Positions 34,245 to 43,789 are shown, numbered from the stretch's first letter. The stretch: DNA of 64,000 nt from Mycobacteroides salmoniphilum (GCF_004924335.1 NZ_CP024633.1:4402001-4466000); one strand, 5' to 3'. Notes: generated from the sequence alone by a model not told the origin. Numbers and translations: made by a program.

Positions 34245-36287
34245 ATGATGCGCACCAGCGACTACCTTCGCAGGTATCGATGGTTAACGGTCGCTGTCTG
34301 GCTGATTCTTATTGTCGCTGCGGTGGGTCTGGTCGCCTGCCGCGGCGAAAAACTCACCGGCGGTGGTTTCGAGGTCGCCGGATCGCAGTCACTGACGGTG
34401 CACGACGCGATGGAGACCGGATTCCGCGATCACGGAGCTTCTCCCCTGGCCCTGGTCGCCGCGCCGCGACCCGATGCGACCGTCGCCGATATGACGGCCG
34501 CCGTCGATTACCTCAAGCAGGTGGCGGCGCAGATCCCCCAGGTTTCGGTCGAGCCCATTCCCCCGCAGCTCACTCCGCAACCGGACCGCCCGTTCGTCGT
34601 CACCCTGCGCATCGGGTTCGACAACACCGGCGCGACCGATATCGCCAAGGACCTTCGCAAGAAGATAGGTGTGCACGGGGGTGAGCCCGGGCAGATCGCT
34701 GGCGGTCGCGTGTCCCTGTATGTCATAGGCCAAGGCGCGCTGGGTGCCGCGATGACCGAACAGATCGCCGGCGACATCAAACAGGCCGAGAAGTGGAACA
34801 TCCCGGTCATCCTCATTGTGCTGATCGCCGCGTTCGGCTCCCTCGCCGCGGCCTCCCTGCCCTTGCTCCTGGGCCTGTGCACGGTGGCGCTGAGCGTTGC
34901 GCTCGTGCTCGCGCTGTCCAACATCACCACTATTTCGGTGTTCGCCCTGCCGACGGTGACCATGATCGGCCTCGCCGTCGCGGTGGACTACTCCCTATTC
35001 ATCCTCATGCGCTACCGCGAGGAACTGAACTCCGGGAAGAACAGACAAGAGGCCATCGCCGGGGCCATGGCCACCTCGGGCCTCACCGTCACGTTCTCCG
35101 GCCTGACGGTGATCGCCGCCCTCGCCGGTATCTACCTGATCGGCACCCCCGCGCTGGCGTCGATGGCCTCCGGCGCCATCATCGTCGTCGCCATCGCCGT
35201 CCTCACCTCCACCACACTGATGCCCGCACTGCTCGCCATCTTCGGCAAGGCCGCGGCCAAGCAGTCCCGGCTTTTGCGCGTGTCACCGCTGCGTAAGCAT
35301 TCAATTCCATTCTGGCGCAAGTGGACCCAGGAGGTTATGCGCAGGCCATGGCTCTCCGCGCTGGGCGCCACGATATTCCTGCTCGCGCTCGCCGCGCCGA
35401 GCCTGCAGATGCAGGTCTCCAATAGCATGCTGCGCCAATTCGATTCGTCCCATGAGATCCGTCGGGGCATCGACGCTGCGGCCGTCGCCATGGGACCGGG
35501 TGCACTCGGACCGGTCCAAATACTGCTCACCTTCGACGGCGAAACCAATGGCACAGCCAACGCCGACAACCCCGCCCACGCACAAGCCCTCGAGACCGCC
35601 AGGGAAACGATTGCGCAGGCCCCCAACATCGCGCGGGTCTCGGATCCGGTCTTCTCCACGGGCGGGCATGACGCGCTGATCTCGGCCGTGCTGTCGGTGG
35701 ACCCCGAAGCGACTGCCGCACGCGAGACCGTGAGCTGGCTCCGCGTGAATGTGCCCGATGCGCTCAAGGATTCGGGGGCCGATATCAATGTCGGCGGGCC
35801 GACGGCCTTGCTGTTCGACTACGACAACAGAGTCGAACACTCCCTGTTGGGCGTATTCGCGTTCGTCTGTGTACTCGCATTCGTGATGCTGCTGGCCACG
35901 CTGCGCTCACCGGTGCTGGCGCTCAAGGGTGTGGTGATGACGGTGCTCTCGGTAGCCGCCGCCTACGGCAGTCTGGTGATCGTCTTCCAGTGGGGATGGC
36001 TGGAATTCCTGGGCTTCCATAAGGCCAATATCGACAGCAGCATCCCACCGTTGGCTCTCGCACTGACCTTCGGTCTCACCATGGATTACGAGATTTTCCT
36101 GCTGGCGCGTGCGCATCTGGTCCTGACCTTCCGCGACGAGAAAGCCCCCGGCCATTGGTCGGGGGCTTTCTCGTATTACGTCGGAGAATCTAGAAGCGCT
36201 GCCAGTCGTCGTAACCGTCGTAGTCCTTGTACGGACCACCGGGCGAGTTCTTCACGATCACCGGGTCACCGGGGTGCGACTGGTTGA
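34245..36287 (+). pseudogene. mmpL11: MmpL11 transporter, truncated after TM10
   Basis: The product matches MmpL11 (as I recall Rv0202c) along its length: GGGFEVAGSQSLTVHDAMET, LRIGFDNTGATDIAKDLRKK, YVIGQGAL, VAVDYSLFILMRYREEL, MLRQFDSSHEIRRG, GPGALGPVQI, AAYGSLVIVFQWGW and LTMDYEIFLLARA. Homology ends at about 36114, in the TM10 segment that carries the second Asp-Tyr proton-relay pair. TM11, TM12 and the long cytosolic tail (about 300 residues in M. tuberculosis) are absent. The frame then runs through the L,D-transpeptidase terminator and into its antisense to a stop at 36285-36287. RND transport needs both halves, so loss of function is likely. ATG 34245 (MMRTSDYLRR) matches the family start. 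Confidence 0.82.
36136..36174. terminator. Intrinsic terminator of the L,D-transpeptidase gene
   Basis: ACGAGAAAGCCCCCG (36136-36150) and CGGGGGCTTTCTCGT (36160-36174) form a perfect 15-bp stem that can extend by three pairs to a 3-base loop. It lies 16 bp beyond the L,D-transpeptidase stop. The AAAG/CTTT part gives a short U-rich end on the minus strand. It now also lies inside the read-through frame of truncated mmpL11. Confidence 0.85.
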
Positions 36288-37200
36288 AGTACCAGGTGGC
36301 GTTGTCGGTGCTCAGGTTGATGCAGCCGTGGCTGGTGTCCTGCTTACCTTGCGCACCCACCGACCACGGCGCCGCGTGGACAAAGATGCCGGAGTTGGAG
36401 ATGCGGGTAGCCCAGAACACGTCGAGCTTGTAGCCCTCCGCTGAATTGACCGGCACCCCGTAGGTGGACGAGTCCATCACCATCTTCTGGAACTTCTCGC
36501 TGACGTAGTACGTGCCGTTCTTGGTCTCATGCTTCTTGTCGTGCTTACCCATCGACATGGGCATGGTGCGTTCCACGACCCCGTTCCGGGTCACCGTCAT
36601 CGTGTACGTCGCATCGTCGACCGTCGACACGAAGGCGTCACCGACCTTGAAGCTCCACTTGGTGCCACCCGCATTCACGTTCACATCAGTGTTCGCGGGC
36701 CAGAACTGCGTGGGCTTCCAGCGCAGCTGCTGATCGGTGTACCAGTAGAAATATCCCGGCACAGACTTCGACGTGGTGATCTTGACGGCGGCCTCGGCGG
36801 CCTTCTTGTCCGTGACCGGCGCGGCGAAGACGATCGTTACCGGCTGGGCCACGCCGACAACGTCACCGTTGTTGGGCGAGTTCTTCAGCAACCCCACCGG
36901 CAGCGGCGGCACATCGCCCGTCGGAGGCGCACCCGGAGGCGGTGTGGTCGGCGCCGGAGGCGGCGGAACCTCACCAGGAGGCGGTGCATCGGGCGCAGGC
37001 GGCGGTGGCGGCAGTTCCCACGGCAGCGGCGGGGGTGGCGGAAGCTCACCGGGAGGCGGCGGGGGCGCCGGTTCTTGGATGCCCGGATCGCCGGGATCAC
37101 CCGGTTCTGCGAGGGCAGGAACCACCCCGGCACCCAGCAGTCCCGCGACACAGACACCGCTGACAAGGGCGCGCCGGAACCAACGAGTTAAGACAAGCAT
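36190..37200 (-). CDS. L,D-transpeptidase (LdtMt4/Rv0192-like) with Pro-rich linker
   Basis: The enzyme forms 3-3 cross-links in peptidoglycan. The 336-residue product has a signal peptide (ALVSGVCVAGLLGAGVVPAL), a linker of about 65 residues that is very rich in Pro, an Ig-like domain (VVGVAQPVTIVFAAPVTDKK) and a YkuD catalytic domain with the motif IFVHAAPWSV...DTSHGCINL, containing the catalytic His and Cys. ATG 37200 with GGAG upstream is chosen; GTG 37218 is possible. Position between ricR and hemophore/mmpL11 fits Rv0192 order. In mycobacteria these enzymes are carbapenem targets. Confidence 0.93.
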   Translation of the reverse strand: MLVLTRWFRRALVSGVCVAGLLGAGVVPALAEPGDPGDPGIQEPAPPPPPGELPPPPPLPWELPPPPPAPDAPPPGEVPPPPAPTTPPPGAPPTGDVPPLPVGLLKNSPNNGDVVGVAQPVTIVFAAPVTDKKAAEAAVKITTSKSVPGYFYWYTDQQLRWKPTQFWPANTDVNVNAGGTKWSFKVGDAFVSTVDDATYTMTVTRNGVVERTMPMSMGKHDKKHETKNGTYYVSEKFQKMVMDSSTYGVPVNSAEGYKLDVFWATRISNSGIFVHAAPWSVGAQGKQDTSHGCINLSTDNATWYFNQSHPGDPVIVKNSPGGPYKDYDGYDDWQRF

Positions 37201-37334
37201 GCTCACTCCTGTAGACACGACACATCCAGTGTGTCATAGGGTTCGTCGCCACCAGGCAACACGATGTATCACCTGCCCAAGAAAACGACTCTTGACCAGG
37301 TCTTATCGCCGTTGATTAGAAAAGGTCACATTCA

Positions 37335-37350
37335 TAACCCCGTGGGGGTA
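37335..37350. promoter_or_regulatory. CsoR-like dyad upstream of L,D-transpeptidase
   Basis: TAACCCCGTGGGGGTA is a near-symmetric C-tract/G-tract dyad, 135 bp upstream of the transpeptidase start. It resembles the dyads before the DUF305-RicR copper operon (43790-43828). The only gene reading away from it is the transpeptidase. The rest of the 226-bp gap (37201-37426) shows no gene. Confidence 0.35.
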
Positions 37351-37426
37351 CCTGACGTGACACAACACGCCGGGTGGCTGATGGGGATGCCCAGGTCACC
37401 CGCCCAGCTAAGTGCTTCTGAGGAGT

Positions 37427-38587
37427 TTACCGGCTCAGAGCCCGGGCGATGAGCATCAGCTGCACCTCACTCGTTCCTTCGCCGATCTCCAGGATCTTGC
37501 TGTCGCGATACTGGCGGGCGACCGGAGTCTCATTCATGAATCCCGCTCCCCCGAAGATCTGGGTGGCATCACGGGCATTGTCCATGGCCGCTTCACTGGC
37601 GATCAGCTTGGCGATCGAGGCCTCGGTCTTGAACGGCTTGCCCGCCAGCAGCAGCGCGGCGGCGTGGTAGTAAGCCAGGCGGGCCGCGTGTGCGCGGGCC
37701 TGCATCCGGGCGATCTTGAACGAGACCGACTGGTAGTCGATGATCGCGCTGCCGAAAGCAGGGCGGCTGCGTGCGTAGCGCAGGCTTTCGTCCACGCACC
37801 CCTGTGCGGCACCGGCTGCCAGCGCCGCGATGGCGATTCGCCCCTCATCGAGAATGCGCAGAAATCCCGCGTATCCACGGCCACGTTCACCCAGCAGGTT
37901 TTCGTGGGGCACCCGCACGTCGTCGAAGCTCAGGGGGTGCGTGTCCGAGGCATGCCAGCCGACCTTGTCGTATCCCGGTTCGACGGTGAATCCCGGTGTG
38001 CCAGCGGGTACGTGAATGACGGAGATCTCCGGCGATCCGTCCGCGGAACGTCCGGTCACTGCCGCGACGCCCACCACCGCCGTGATATCCGTCCCGGAGT
38101 TGGTGATGAATGCCTTGGAGCCATTGATAATCCAGCTGCCGTTGTCCTCGACCGCCCGGGTGCGAATCGATCCGGGGATGTCGGTGCCACCTCCGGGTTC
38201 GGTCAAACCGAAGGCCGCCAACGATTGTCCCGAGGCCAGTTCAGGAAGCCACCGCTGCTTCTGCTCTTCGCTGCCAAATCGGTAGATCGGCATGGCGCCC
38301 AGCGATACGGCTGCCTCAAGGGTGACGGCCACACTCTGATCCACCCGCGCCAGTTCCTCCAGCGCCAGGCATAGCGCGAAATAGTCGCCGCCCATGCCGC
38401 CGTACTCCTCGGGGAAGGGCAGGCCGAACAGTCCCATCTCACCCATCTGCGCCACTACCGCATAGGGAAAGGTCTTCGTGGCGTCGTGGTGTGCCGCAAC
38501 CGGTGCCACCACCGAGTTCGCGAATTCTTCAACGGTTTTGCGCAGCGATTCGTACTCGTCGGGCAGCTCCGCGGTGCTGAATGTCAT
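37427..38587 (-). CDS. Acyl-CoA dehydrogenase (FadE19 / isovaleryl-CoA type)
   Basis: The FAD enzyme (386 residues) introduces an alpha-beta double bond in a short acyl-CoA. Signatures are LAAFGLTEPGGGTDIPGSIR (FAD/substrate site), WIINGSKAFITNSG, and the C-terminal QIFGGAGFMNETPVARQYRD followed by EIGEGTSEVQLM, which contains the catalytic Glu. The ATG overlaps the stop of the biotin carboxylase gene (ATGA). Being in one operon with methylcrotonyl-CoA carboxylase subunits it is most likely an isovaleryl-CoA or similar branched-chain dehydrogenase of leucine breakdown. Confidence 0.9.
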   Translation of the reverse strand: MTFSTAELPDEYESLRKTVEEFANSVVAPVAAHHDATKTFPYAVVAQMGEMGLFGLPFPEEYGGMGGDYFALCLALEELARVDQSVAVTLEAAVSLGAMPIYRFGSEEQKQRWLPELASGQSLAAFGLTEPGGGTDIPGSIRTRAVEDNGSWIINGSKAFITNSGTDITAVVGVAAVTGRSADGSPEISVIHVPAGTPGFTVEPGYDKVGWHASDTHPLSFDDVRVPHENLLGERGRGYAGFLRILDEGRIAIAALAAGAAQGCVDESLRYARSRPAFGSAIIDYQSVSFKIARMQARAHAARLAYYHAAALLLAGKPFKTEASIAKLIASEAAMDNARDATQIFGGAGFMNETPVARQYRDSKILEIGEGTSEVQLMLIARALSR

Positions 38588-40545
38588 GCTCTTCCCTCCT
38601 CGGGGTCGACAGTCGGATGGATGGTGGCCAGGAGTTGGTCGACCGCCACCTGGTCGCCGACAGCCACCGACACGGCGACCGTTCCGGCTACCGGTGCGCG
38701 CAAGGTGTGTTCCATCTTCATGGCCTCCACCACCACCACCGGGGCATCGCGTTCGACGACGGCGCCCGTACTCACCGACACCACCCGGACCACCCCGGGC
38801 ATGGAGCTACGGATCTCTCCGTCCTCGTCCTCACCGTCGTGGTGCCGCAGCCGTGGTTCGGGTGCGATATCGGCGTGCCAGGTCCCGTCCTGGGTGGCGA
38901 TCCACGCCGCCGCGCCGGTCCGTGCCGCGTCTGCGCGATACAGCTGGCCGGCGAACTCGACGCTCACGTGTCCTGTCATGCAATGAGCCCTGGCCGCCGC
39001 CCGATCGCCGTCTCCGATGCAGACATCGGCCACCGGGTCACCCCAGAGCCGGACCAGTTCGGCCGACTCCCCGATCCGTAGCCGGTGCGAACGCGGCGCG
39101 TGTTCACCGATACGCCACCCGGACTTGCTATTCCACAGTGTTCCGGGGCCGGATTCGTCGTCCAACAAGGCCGCCGCGGCCACCCACACCCAGGGCGGTG
39201 CGACGGGAGGGTGGTATCCGGACGCGATCTTGTCGAGCAGCGCCGTATCGATATCTCCGGAGAGCACCACAGGGTTCGTCACGAGCGCACGCAAGAAGTC
39301 GATGTTGGTACCCACGCCGAGTATCCGAGTCTCGGCCAGAGCCTGGTCGGCTTGGGCCAGCGCGGTGTCGCGGTCGGCCGCGTGCACGATGACCTTGGCG
39401 AGCATCGGGTCGAACCGGGAACCCACCACCGACCCCGTCGCCAATGCCGTATCCGTCCGTGCGCTGCCCGAAAAGCGCGCCAGTGCAACCGTTCCGCCGG
39501 TCGGCAGGAACTCACGGGCTGGGTCCTCGGCATACACCCGCGCCTCGATGGCGTGGCCGGTCAGCGAGATCTGTTCTTGCGTCAACGGGAGCGGTTGTCC
39601 GGCCGCGACCAGGATCTGCCACTGCACCAGGTCAATCCCGGTCACCATCTCGGTGACCGGATGTTCGACCTGAAGCCGGGTGTTCATCTCCATGAAGTAG
39701 TAGGACTCGGGGGTATCGCCGTCCAGGATGAACTCCACCGTGCCGGCACCGAAATATCCGACGCTGCGGGCGATCTGGCATGCGGTCTGCCCCATCGCGG
39801 CACGCAGCTCCGGGGTCAGCAGCGGTGACGGTGCCTCCTCGATCACCTTCTGGTGACGGCGTTGCAGGCTGCATTCACGCTCGCCCAGGTGCACCACATT
39901 GCCGTGGGTGTCCCCGAAGACCTGAACCTCGATATGCCGGGGGCGGGCAAGGTAACGCTCGACCAGCAAGGTGTCGTCGCCGAAGATCGCCGTCGCCTCG
40001 CGCCGGGACGCGACCAGCGCATCGGGTACCTGGCTCAGATCGTGCACCACCCGCATGCCCTTGCCGCCGCCACCCGCGGAGGGCTTGATGATCAGCGGGG
40101 TCCCGATCTTCTCCGCCGTGACGACCAGCTCGGCATCCGAGAGTGCGCCCACGCTGCCCGGCACGACCGGCTCGCCGGCCGCGGCAACCGTGTCCTTGGC
40201 CCTGATCTTGTCGCCCATCGCGTCCATGGCCTCGGCAGGCGGTCCGATGAAGACGATGCCCGCCGACTGACATGCGCGGACGAAATCGGCGTTTTCCGAG
40301 ACGAATCCATACCCAGGGTGAATGGCGTCGGCACCGGTCTGTTTGGCAGCGCTGATAATCGCGTCGATATCGAGATAACCCGAGGAATCCGCGCCAAGGC
40401 GCACGGCGGCGTCGCAGGCACCGAGGTGATCGGTGTCTGCGTCGGTGTAGATCGCGATGGAGCGAATTCCCATGGCCCGCAGTGTTGATGCGATGCGGAC
40501 CGCGATCTCGCCGCGATTGGCAATTAAGACACTGTGTACTGACAT
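38584..40545 (-). CDS. accA1: Acyl-CoA carboxylase alpha subunit (biotin carboxylase + BCCP)
   Basis: The 653-residue subunit has a biotin carboxylase domain (SVLIANRGEIAVRIASTLRA, AIHPGYGFVSENADFVRACQ, ATP-grasp loop KPSAGGGGKGMRVV, FMEMNTRLQVEHPVTEMVTG with catalytic Glu/Asn) and a C-terminal biotinyl domain with the VVVEAMKMEHTL motif and biotinyl-Lys. With AccD1 it carboxylates 3-methylcrotonyl-CoA. ATG 40545 starts MSVHSVLIANRG, 4 bp after the accD1 stop; longer readings are antisense noise. Confidence 0.95.
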   Translation of the reverse strand: MSVHSVLIANRGEIAVRIASTLRAMGIRSIAIYTDADTDHLGACDAAVRLGADSSGYLDIDAIISAAKQTGADAIHPGYGFVSENADFVRACQSAGIVFIGPPAEAMDAMGDKIRAKDTVAAAGEPVVPGSVGALSDAELVVTAEKIGTPLIIKPSAGGGGKGMRVVHDLSQVPDALVASRREATAIFGDDTLLVERYLARPRHIEVQVFGDTHGNVVHLGERECSLQRRHQKVIEEAPSPLLTPELRAAMGQTACQIARSVGYFGAGTVEFILDGDTPESYYFMEMNTRLQVEHPVTEMVTGIDLVQWQILVAAGQPLPLTQEQISLTGHAIEARVYAEDPAREFLPTGGTVALARFSGSARTDTALATGSVVGSRFDPMLAKVIVHAADRDTALAQADQALAETRILGVGTNIDFLRALVTNPVVLSGDIDTALLDKIASGYHPPVAPPWVWVAAAALLDDESGPGTLWNSKSGWRIGEHAPRSHRLRIGESAELVRLWGDPVADVCIGDGDRAAARAHCMTGHVSVEFAGQLYRADAARTGAAAWIATQDGTWHADIAPEPRLRHHDGEDEDGEIRSSMPGVVRVVSVSTGAVVERDAPVVVVEAMKMEHTLRAPVAGTVAVSVAVGDQVAVDQLLATIHPTVDPEEGRA

Positions 40546-40549
40546 CACG

Positions 40550-42127
40550 TCACATCCTGAAGACGCCGTAGGAAACCGGTTCAAGCGGCGCGTTGGCGCA
40601 AATTCCCAGCGCCAATCCGAGCACCGTTCGGGTGTCGGCGGGGTCGATGACCCCGTCGTCCCATAGGCGTGCCGTCGAGTAGTACGGATTGCCCTGTCGT
40701 TCATACTGTTCACGGATTGGCGCCTTGAACGCTTCCTGCTCGTCCTCGGTGAACTCCTTGCCCGATGCCGCGCCCTGATCAGCGCGCACCGTGGCAAGTA
40801 CCGAGGCGGCCTGTTCGCCGCCCATTACCGAGATGCGGGCGTTCGGCCACATCCAGAGGAATCGAGGCGAGTACGCCCGCCCACACATCGAGTAATTGCC
40901 GGCCCCGTAGGAGCCACCGATCACCACAGTCAGCTTGGGCACCCGCGCACACGCCACGGCGGTGACCATCTTTGCCCCGTGTTTGGCGATGCCGCCGGCC
41001 TCGTAGTCGCGGCCCACCATGAACCCGGAGATGTTCTGCAGGAACACCAGCGGGATACGTCGCTGGTCGCACAGCTCGATGAAATGGGCTGCCTTCATCG
41101 CACTTTCGGCGAACAACACGCCGTTGTTCGCGATGATTCCGACCGGATGCCCATGCAGCCGCGCGGTGCCCGTTACCACCGACTTTCCGTACTCCGCCTT
41201 GAACTCGGTGAAGGTGCCGCCATCGATCAACCTGACGATCACCTCGTGCACGTCGTACGGAATGCGCGGATCGGTGGGCACCACGTCATACAGCGTGCCC
41301 GGATCCCGTTCCGGGGCAATCGTTTCCACAACCGGCCACGGCGCCTCTACCCTGGGCGCCAGCGTGGACACGATGCGGCGAACAATCCGCAGAGCATCCT
41401 TGTCGTCAGAGGCCAGGTGGTCGGTCACCCCCGAGGTACGCGAGTGCAGGTCACCGCCGCCGAGCTCCTCGGCGGTCACCACCTCGCCCGTGGCAGCCTT
41501 CACCAGCGGCGGACCGCCTAGGAAGATCGTGCCCTGCTTGCGCACGATGACGGCCTCATCACTCATCGCCGGCACATACGCACCGCCTGCGGTGCAACTG
41601 CCCAGCACCGCGGCGATTTGCGGAATTCCCTTGGCGCTCATAGTGGCCTGGTTGTAAAAGATCCGGCCGAAGTGCTCGCGGTCCGGGAACACCTCGTCCT
41701 GCTTCGGCAGGAAGGCACCACCGGAGTCGACCAAATAGATACAGGGCAGCCGGTTCTGCAGCGCGACTTCCTGTGCGCGCAAATGCTTCTTGACCGTCAT
41801 TGGGTAATAGGTGCCACCCTTGACCGTCGCGTCATTGGCCGCGATAACGCATTCGCGCCCCGACACACGACCAATACCGGCGATCATGCTCGCCCCGGGA
41901 GCGTCGTCGTCGTACATACCGTTGGCCGCCAGCGCCGATAGTTCCAGGAACGGGCTGCCCGGATCGAGCAGCGCCTCGACACGGTCACGCGGCAGGAGCT
42001 TGCCCCGGTCCACATGCCGCTGTCGGGACTGTTCGGTGCCGCCGAGCGCCGCGCGTGCGAGCCGCTCGCGCAGCTCGGAGACGAGCCGGGAGTGCTCAGC
42101 CCTGTTCTGCTCACCCACCAGAGTCAT
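40550..42127 (-). CDS. accD1: Methylcrotonyl-CoA carboxylase beta subunit (carboxyltransferase)
   Basis: The 525-residue carboxyltransferase has the MCC-beta features: [60 protein letters not shown], and in the C half [40 protein letters not shown], ending with [18 protein letters not shown]. It is first in the accD1-accA1-fadE operon, divergent from a TetR gene. In M. tuberculosis the homologous genes (Rv2500c-Rv2502c) lie elsewhere, so the block is placed differently here. Confidence 0.95.
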   Translation of the reverse strand: MTLVGEQNRAEHSRLVSELRERLARAALGGTEQSRQRHVDRGKLLPRDRVEALLDPGSPFLELSALAANGMYDDDAPGASMIAGIGRVSGRECVIAANDATVKGGTYYPMTVKKHLRAQEVALQNRLPCIYLVDSGGAFLPKQDEVFPDREHFGRIFYNQATMSAKGIPQIAAVLGSCTAGGAYVPAMSDEAVIVRKQGTIFLGGPPLVKAATGEVVTAEELGGGDLHSRTSGVTDHLASDDKDALRIVRRIVSTLAPRVEAPWPVVETIAPERDPGTLYDVVPTDPRIPYDVHEVIVRLIDGGTFTEFKAEYGKSVVTGTARLHGHPVGIIANNGVLFAESAMKAAHFIELCDQRRIPLVFLQNISGFMVGRDYEAGGIAKHGAKMVTAVACARVPKLTVVIGGSYGAGNYSMCGRAYSPRFLWMWPNARISVMGGEQAASVLATVRADQGAASGKEFTEDEQEAFKAPIREQYERQGNPYYSTARLWDDGVIDPADTRTVLGLALGICANAPLEPVSYGVFRM

Positions 42128-42152
42128 ACCCAGCTCCGAAGTCTTGAAATTT

Positions 42153-42197
42153 CAGTTAATGAAGATTAACTTGTTTTAAGATAATCTTCATTAACTG
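42153..42197. promoter_or_regulatory. Double TetR operator between accD1 and tetR
   Basis: CAGTTAATGAAGATTA (42153-42168) and TAATCTTCATTAACTG (42182-42197) form a perfect 16-bp inverted repeat around 13 AT-rich bases. Within it, each arm contains its own dyad: GTTAAT-GAAG-ATTAAC (42155-42170) and GATAAT-CTTC-ATTAAC (42180-42195). Two TetR dimers could therefore bind 25 bp apart. The site covers the whole divergent promoter region and lies 26 bp from the accD1 start. Confidence 0.8.
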
Positions 42198-42230
42198 ATT
42201 TGTCTAGACCGAACCGCCCGAGAAGGTTTG

Positions 42231-42833
42231 ATGACCAACCTGATGCCCGAGTCGGCAACTCCGAACAAGCGCGAACGCGCCAAGGCGGATCGCCGGGATC
42301 AGCTGCTGACTGCCGCGGCCCGGCTACTGGCCATGCGCGGATACGCACGAGTGCGATTGGAAGATCTCGGCTCGGCCGTCGGGATCAGCGGCCCAGCGAT
42401 CTACCGGCACTTCCCGAACAAGGAAGCGCTGCTCGTGGACCTGCTCACCGATATCAGCCGCCGACTTCTGGAAGGTGGGACGGCCGTCATGGAAGGGGCG
42501 GCAACGGCACCTCAAGCGCTATCGGGTCTCATCGATTTCCACCTCGACTTCGCGCTCAGCGAGAGCGATCTCATCCGGGTACAAGATCGCGACCTCGACT
42601 CGCTACCGGAGAGCGCGCGTCGTCAGGTACGCCAATATCAGCGCCGCTACGTTGAAGCCTGGGTACAGCTGCTCTGCCAAGTCGATCCCGACCTCGACGA
42701 ATCGGACGCTCGGATCAAGGCACACGCCGCCTTTGGTCTGCTGAACTCCACGCCCTACAGCGCCGGTCGATCAGCGCCCGCGCAGACGCGGGCCGTGTTG
42801 CGGCAGATGGTGGTCGCCGCGCTGGGTTCCTAG
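42231..42833 (+). CDS. TetR family regulator of the accD1-accA1-fadE operon
   Basis: The 200-residue repressor has a TetR helix-turn-helix: RRDQLLTAAARLLAMRGYAR, LEDLGSAVGISGPAIYRHFP, NKEALLVDLL. The TetR_C-like ligand domain follows (SGLIDFHLDFALSESDLIRV). ATG 42231 has AGAAGG upstream. Divergent placement and the double operator make it the probable repressor of branched-chain acyl-CoA breakdown, with an acyl-CoA as likely inducer (Rv2506-like by context). Its TAG stop shares a CTAG with the convergent ricR stop. Confidence 0.9.
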   Translation: MTNLMPESATPNKRERAKADRRDQLLTAAARLLAMRGYARVRLEDLGSAVGISGPAIYRHFPNKEALLVDLLTDISRRLLEGGTAVMEGAATAPQALSGLIDFHLDFALSESDLIRVQDRDLDSLPESARRQVRQYQRRYVEAWVQLLCQVDPDLDESDARIKAHAAFGLLNSTPYSAGRSAPAQTRAVLRQMVVAALGS

Positions 42834-43138
42834 CTGCGTACCAGCCGGGCGATCGCCGCTGAGGCCTCTGCCAGCTTCTCCTCGGCGTCGGCACCGCCGT
42901 CGGCAACGGCATTGGAGACGCAATGACCCAGGTGCTCGTCGAGTAGTCCGAGTGCAACCGACCGCAACGCGCTCTGCGCGGCGCTGATCTGAGTCAGCAC
43001 GTCGATGCAGTACTTGTCCTCATCGATCATCTTGGCGATACCCCGCACCTGGCCCTCGATGCGCAGGAGCCGCTTGGCGTAGTCATCCTTTTTCAGCGAG
43101 TAGCCGTGTCCGGTCGAAGTCTTGGTGGTCATGTTCAT
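42830..43138 (-). CDS. ricR: CsoR-family copper-sensing repressor (RicR-like)
   Basis: The 102-residue four-helix protein has the CsoR copper ligands with exact spacing: Cys44 (DKYCIDVL), His69 and Cys73 (LLDEHLGHCV). The helix 1 pattern YAKRLLRIEGQVRGIAKMI is family-defining. Cu(I) binding releases DNA and induces copper-resistance genes. It follows the DUF305 gene with a TAATG stop/start overlap, so both are one operon, autoregulated through the dyads at 43790-43828. It fits Rv0190 (RicR) by position next to ilvD; alternative ATG 43132. Confidence 0.92.
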   Translation of the reverse strand: MNMTTKTSTGHGYSLKKDDYAKRLLRIEGQVRGIAKMIDEDKYCIDVLTQISAAQSALRSVALGLLDEHLGHCVSNAVADGGADAEEKLAEASAAIARLVRS

Positions 43139-43770
43139 TATCCCTTGAGAAGGCCTTGCATCGTGTCGATCTCAGGCTGCTGATTATCGATGATCTGTTG
43201 CGCCAACTGCTTTGCCGAAGGGTACTGGCCGCCGGAGAGTTCCGCATTCGACATGGCGACGGCGCCCTGGTGGTGAGCGATCATCGATTGCAGCCACAGC
43301 TGGTCGAAGACCTCGCCGTTGAGAGTCTTCATCCGGTCCAACACCGGCGTGTCCACCATGCCAGGCATATGCCCCGCGGGGTCATGCCCCTCGGGCATGA
43401 GGGGCTGCCCCCAGTTCTTGAGCCACTCGGTGAAGGTGTCGATCTCGGGCTGCTGCGCGGTCTCAATGTTATTCGCCAGCTCCAGTACCGCCGGGTTGGC
43501 GGTGCGCCCCTCTGTCAACTTGGACATCTCGACGGCCTGCTGGTGATGCATGATCATCTGCTGAGCGAACGTCACATCGGCGTCGTTGTGATCGGACGCC
43601 GGAGCCGTCGCGGGGTTGGTATCGAGCGTCGTCGTCATCCCCGACATTCCGGAATGACCCGAATGGTCGGACTTCGTCTCATCTCCCTTTTTGTCCGAGC
43701 TACACGCTGACAGAATCAGCACCGCGGCAGCAGCGCCGGCAAGGATCGCAGTCCGAGTTCGGTTTCGCAT
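43138..43770 (-). CDS. DUF305 lipoprotein, copper-associated
   Basis: The 210-residue lipoprotein has a lipobox (VLILSACSS, Cys23), a His/Met-rich linker (SDHSGHSGMSGM) and two repeats of the DUF305 four-helix type: TFAQQMIMHHQQAVEMSKL and LWLQSMIAHHQGAVAMSNAE. The MIxHHQxAVxM motif supplies His and Met ligands suited to Cu(I)/Cu(II). It is first in the operon with ricR. It probably binds periplasmic copper; a direct homologue function is not established here. Confidence 0.9.
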   Translation of the reverse strand: MRNRTRTAILAGAAAAVLILSACSSDKKGDETKSDHSGHSGMSGMTTTLDTNPATAPASDHNDADVTFAQQMIMHHQQAVEMSKLTEGRTANPAVLELANNIETAQQPEIDTFTEWLKNWGQPLMPEGHDPAGHMPGMVDTPVLDRMKTLNGEVFDQLWLQSMIAHHQGAVAMSNAELSGGQYPSAKQLAQQIIDNQQPEIDTMQGLLKG

Positions 43771-43789
43771 GCCACCATGGTAGCTCAGA

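Noticed and set aside
35301..35840. 179-codon minus-strand frame inside mmpL11
   Set aside because: Antisense to clear MmpL11 coding sequence.
37219..37260. GACAC...GTGTC dyad upstream of the L,D-transpeptidase
   Set aside because: Only five-base arms with a 12-base gap; too weak to call beside the stronger C/G-tract dyad at 37335.
38478..39392. 304-codon plus-strand frame
   Set aside because: Antisense to fadE and accA1; low-complexity Arg/Pro content.
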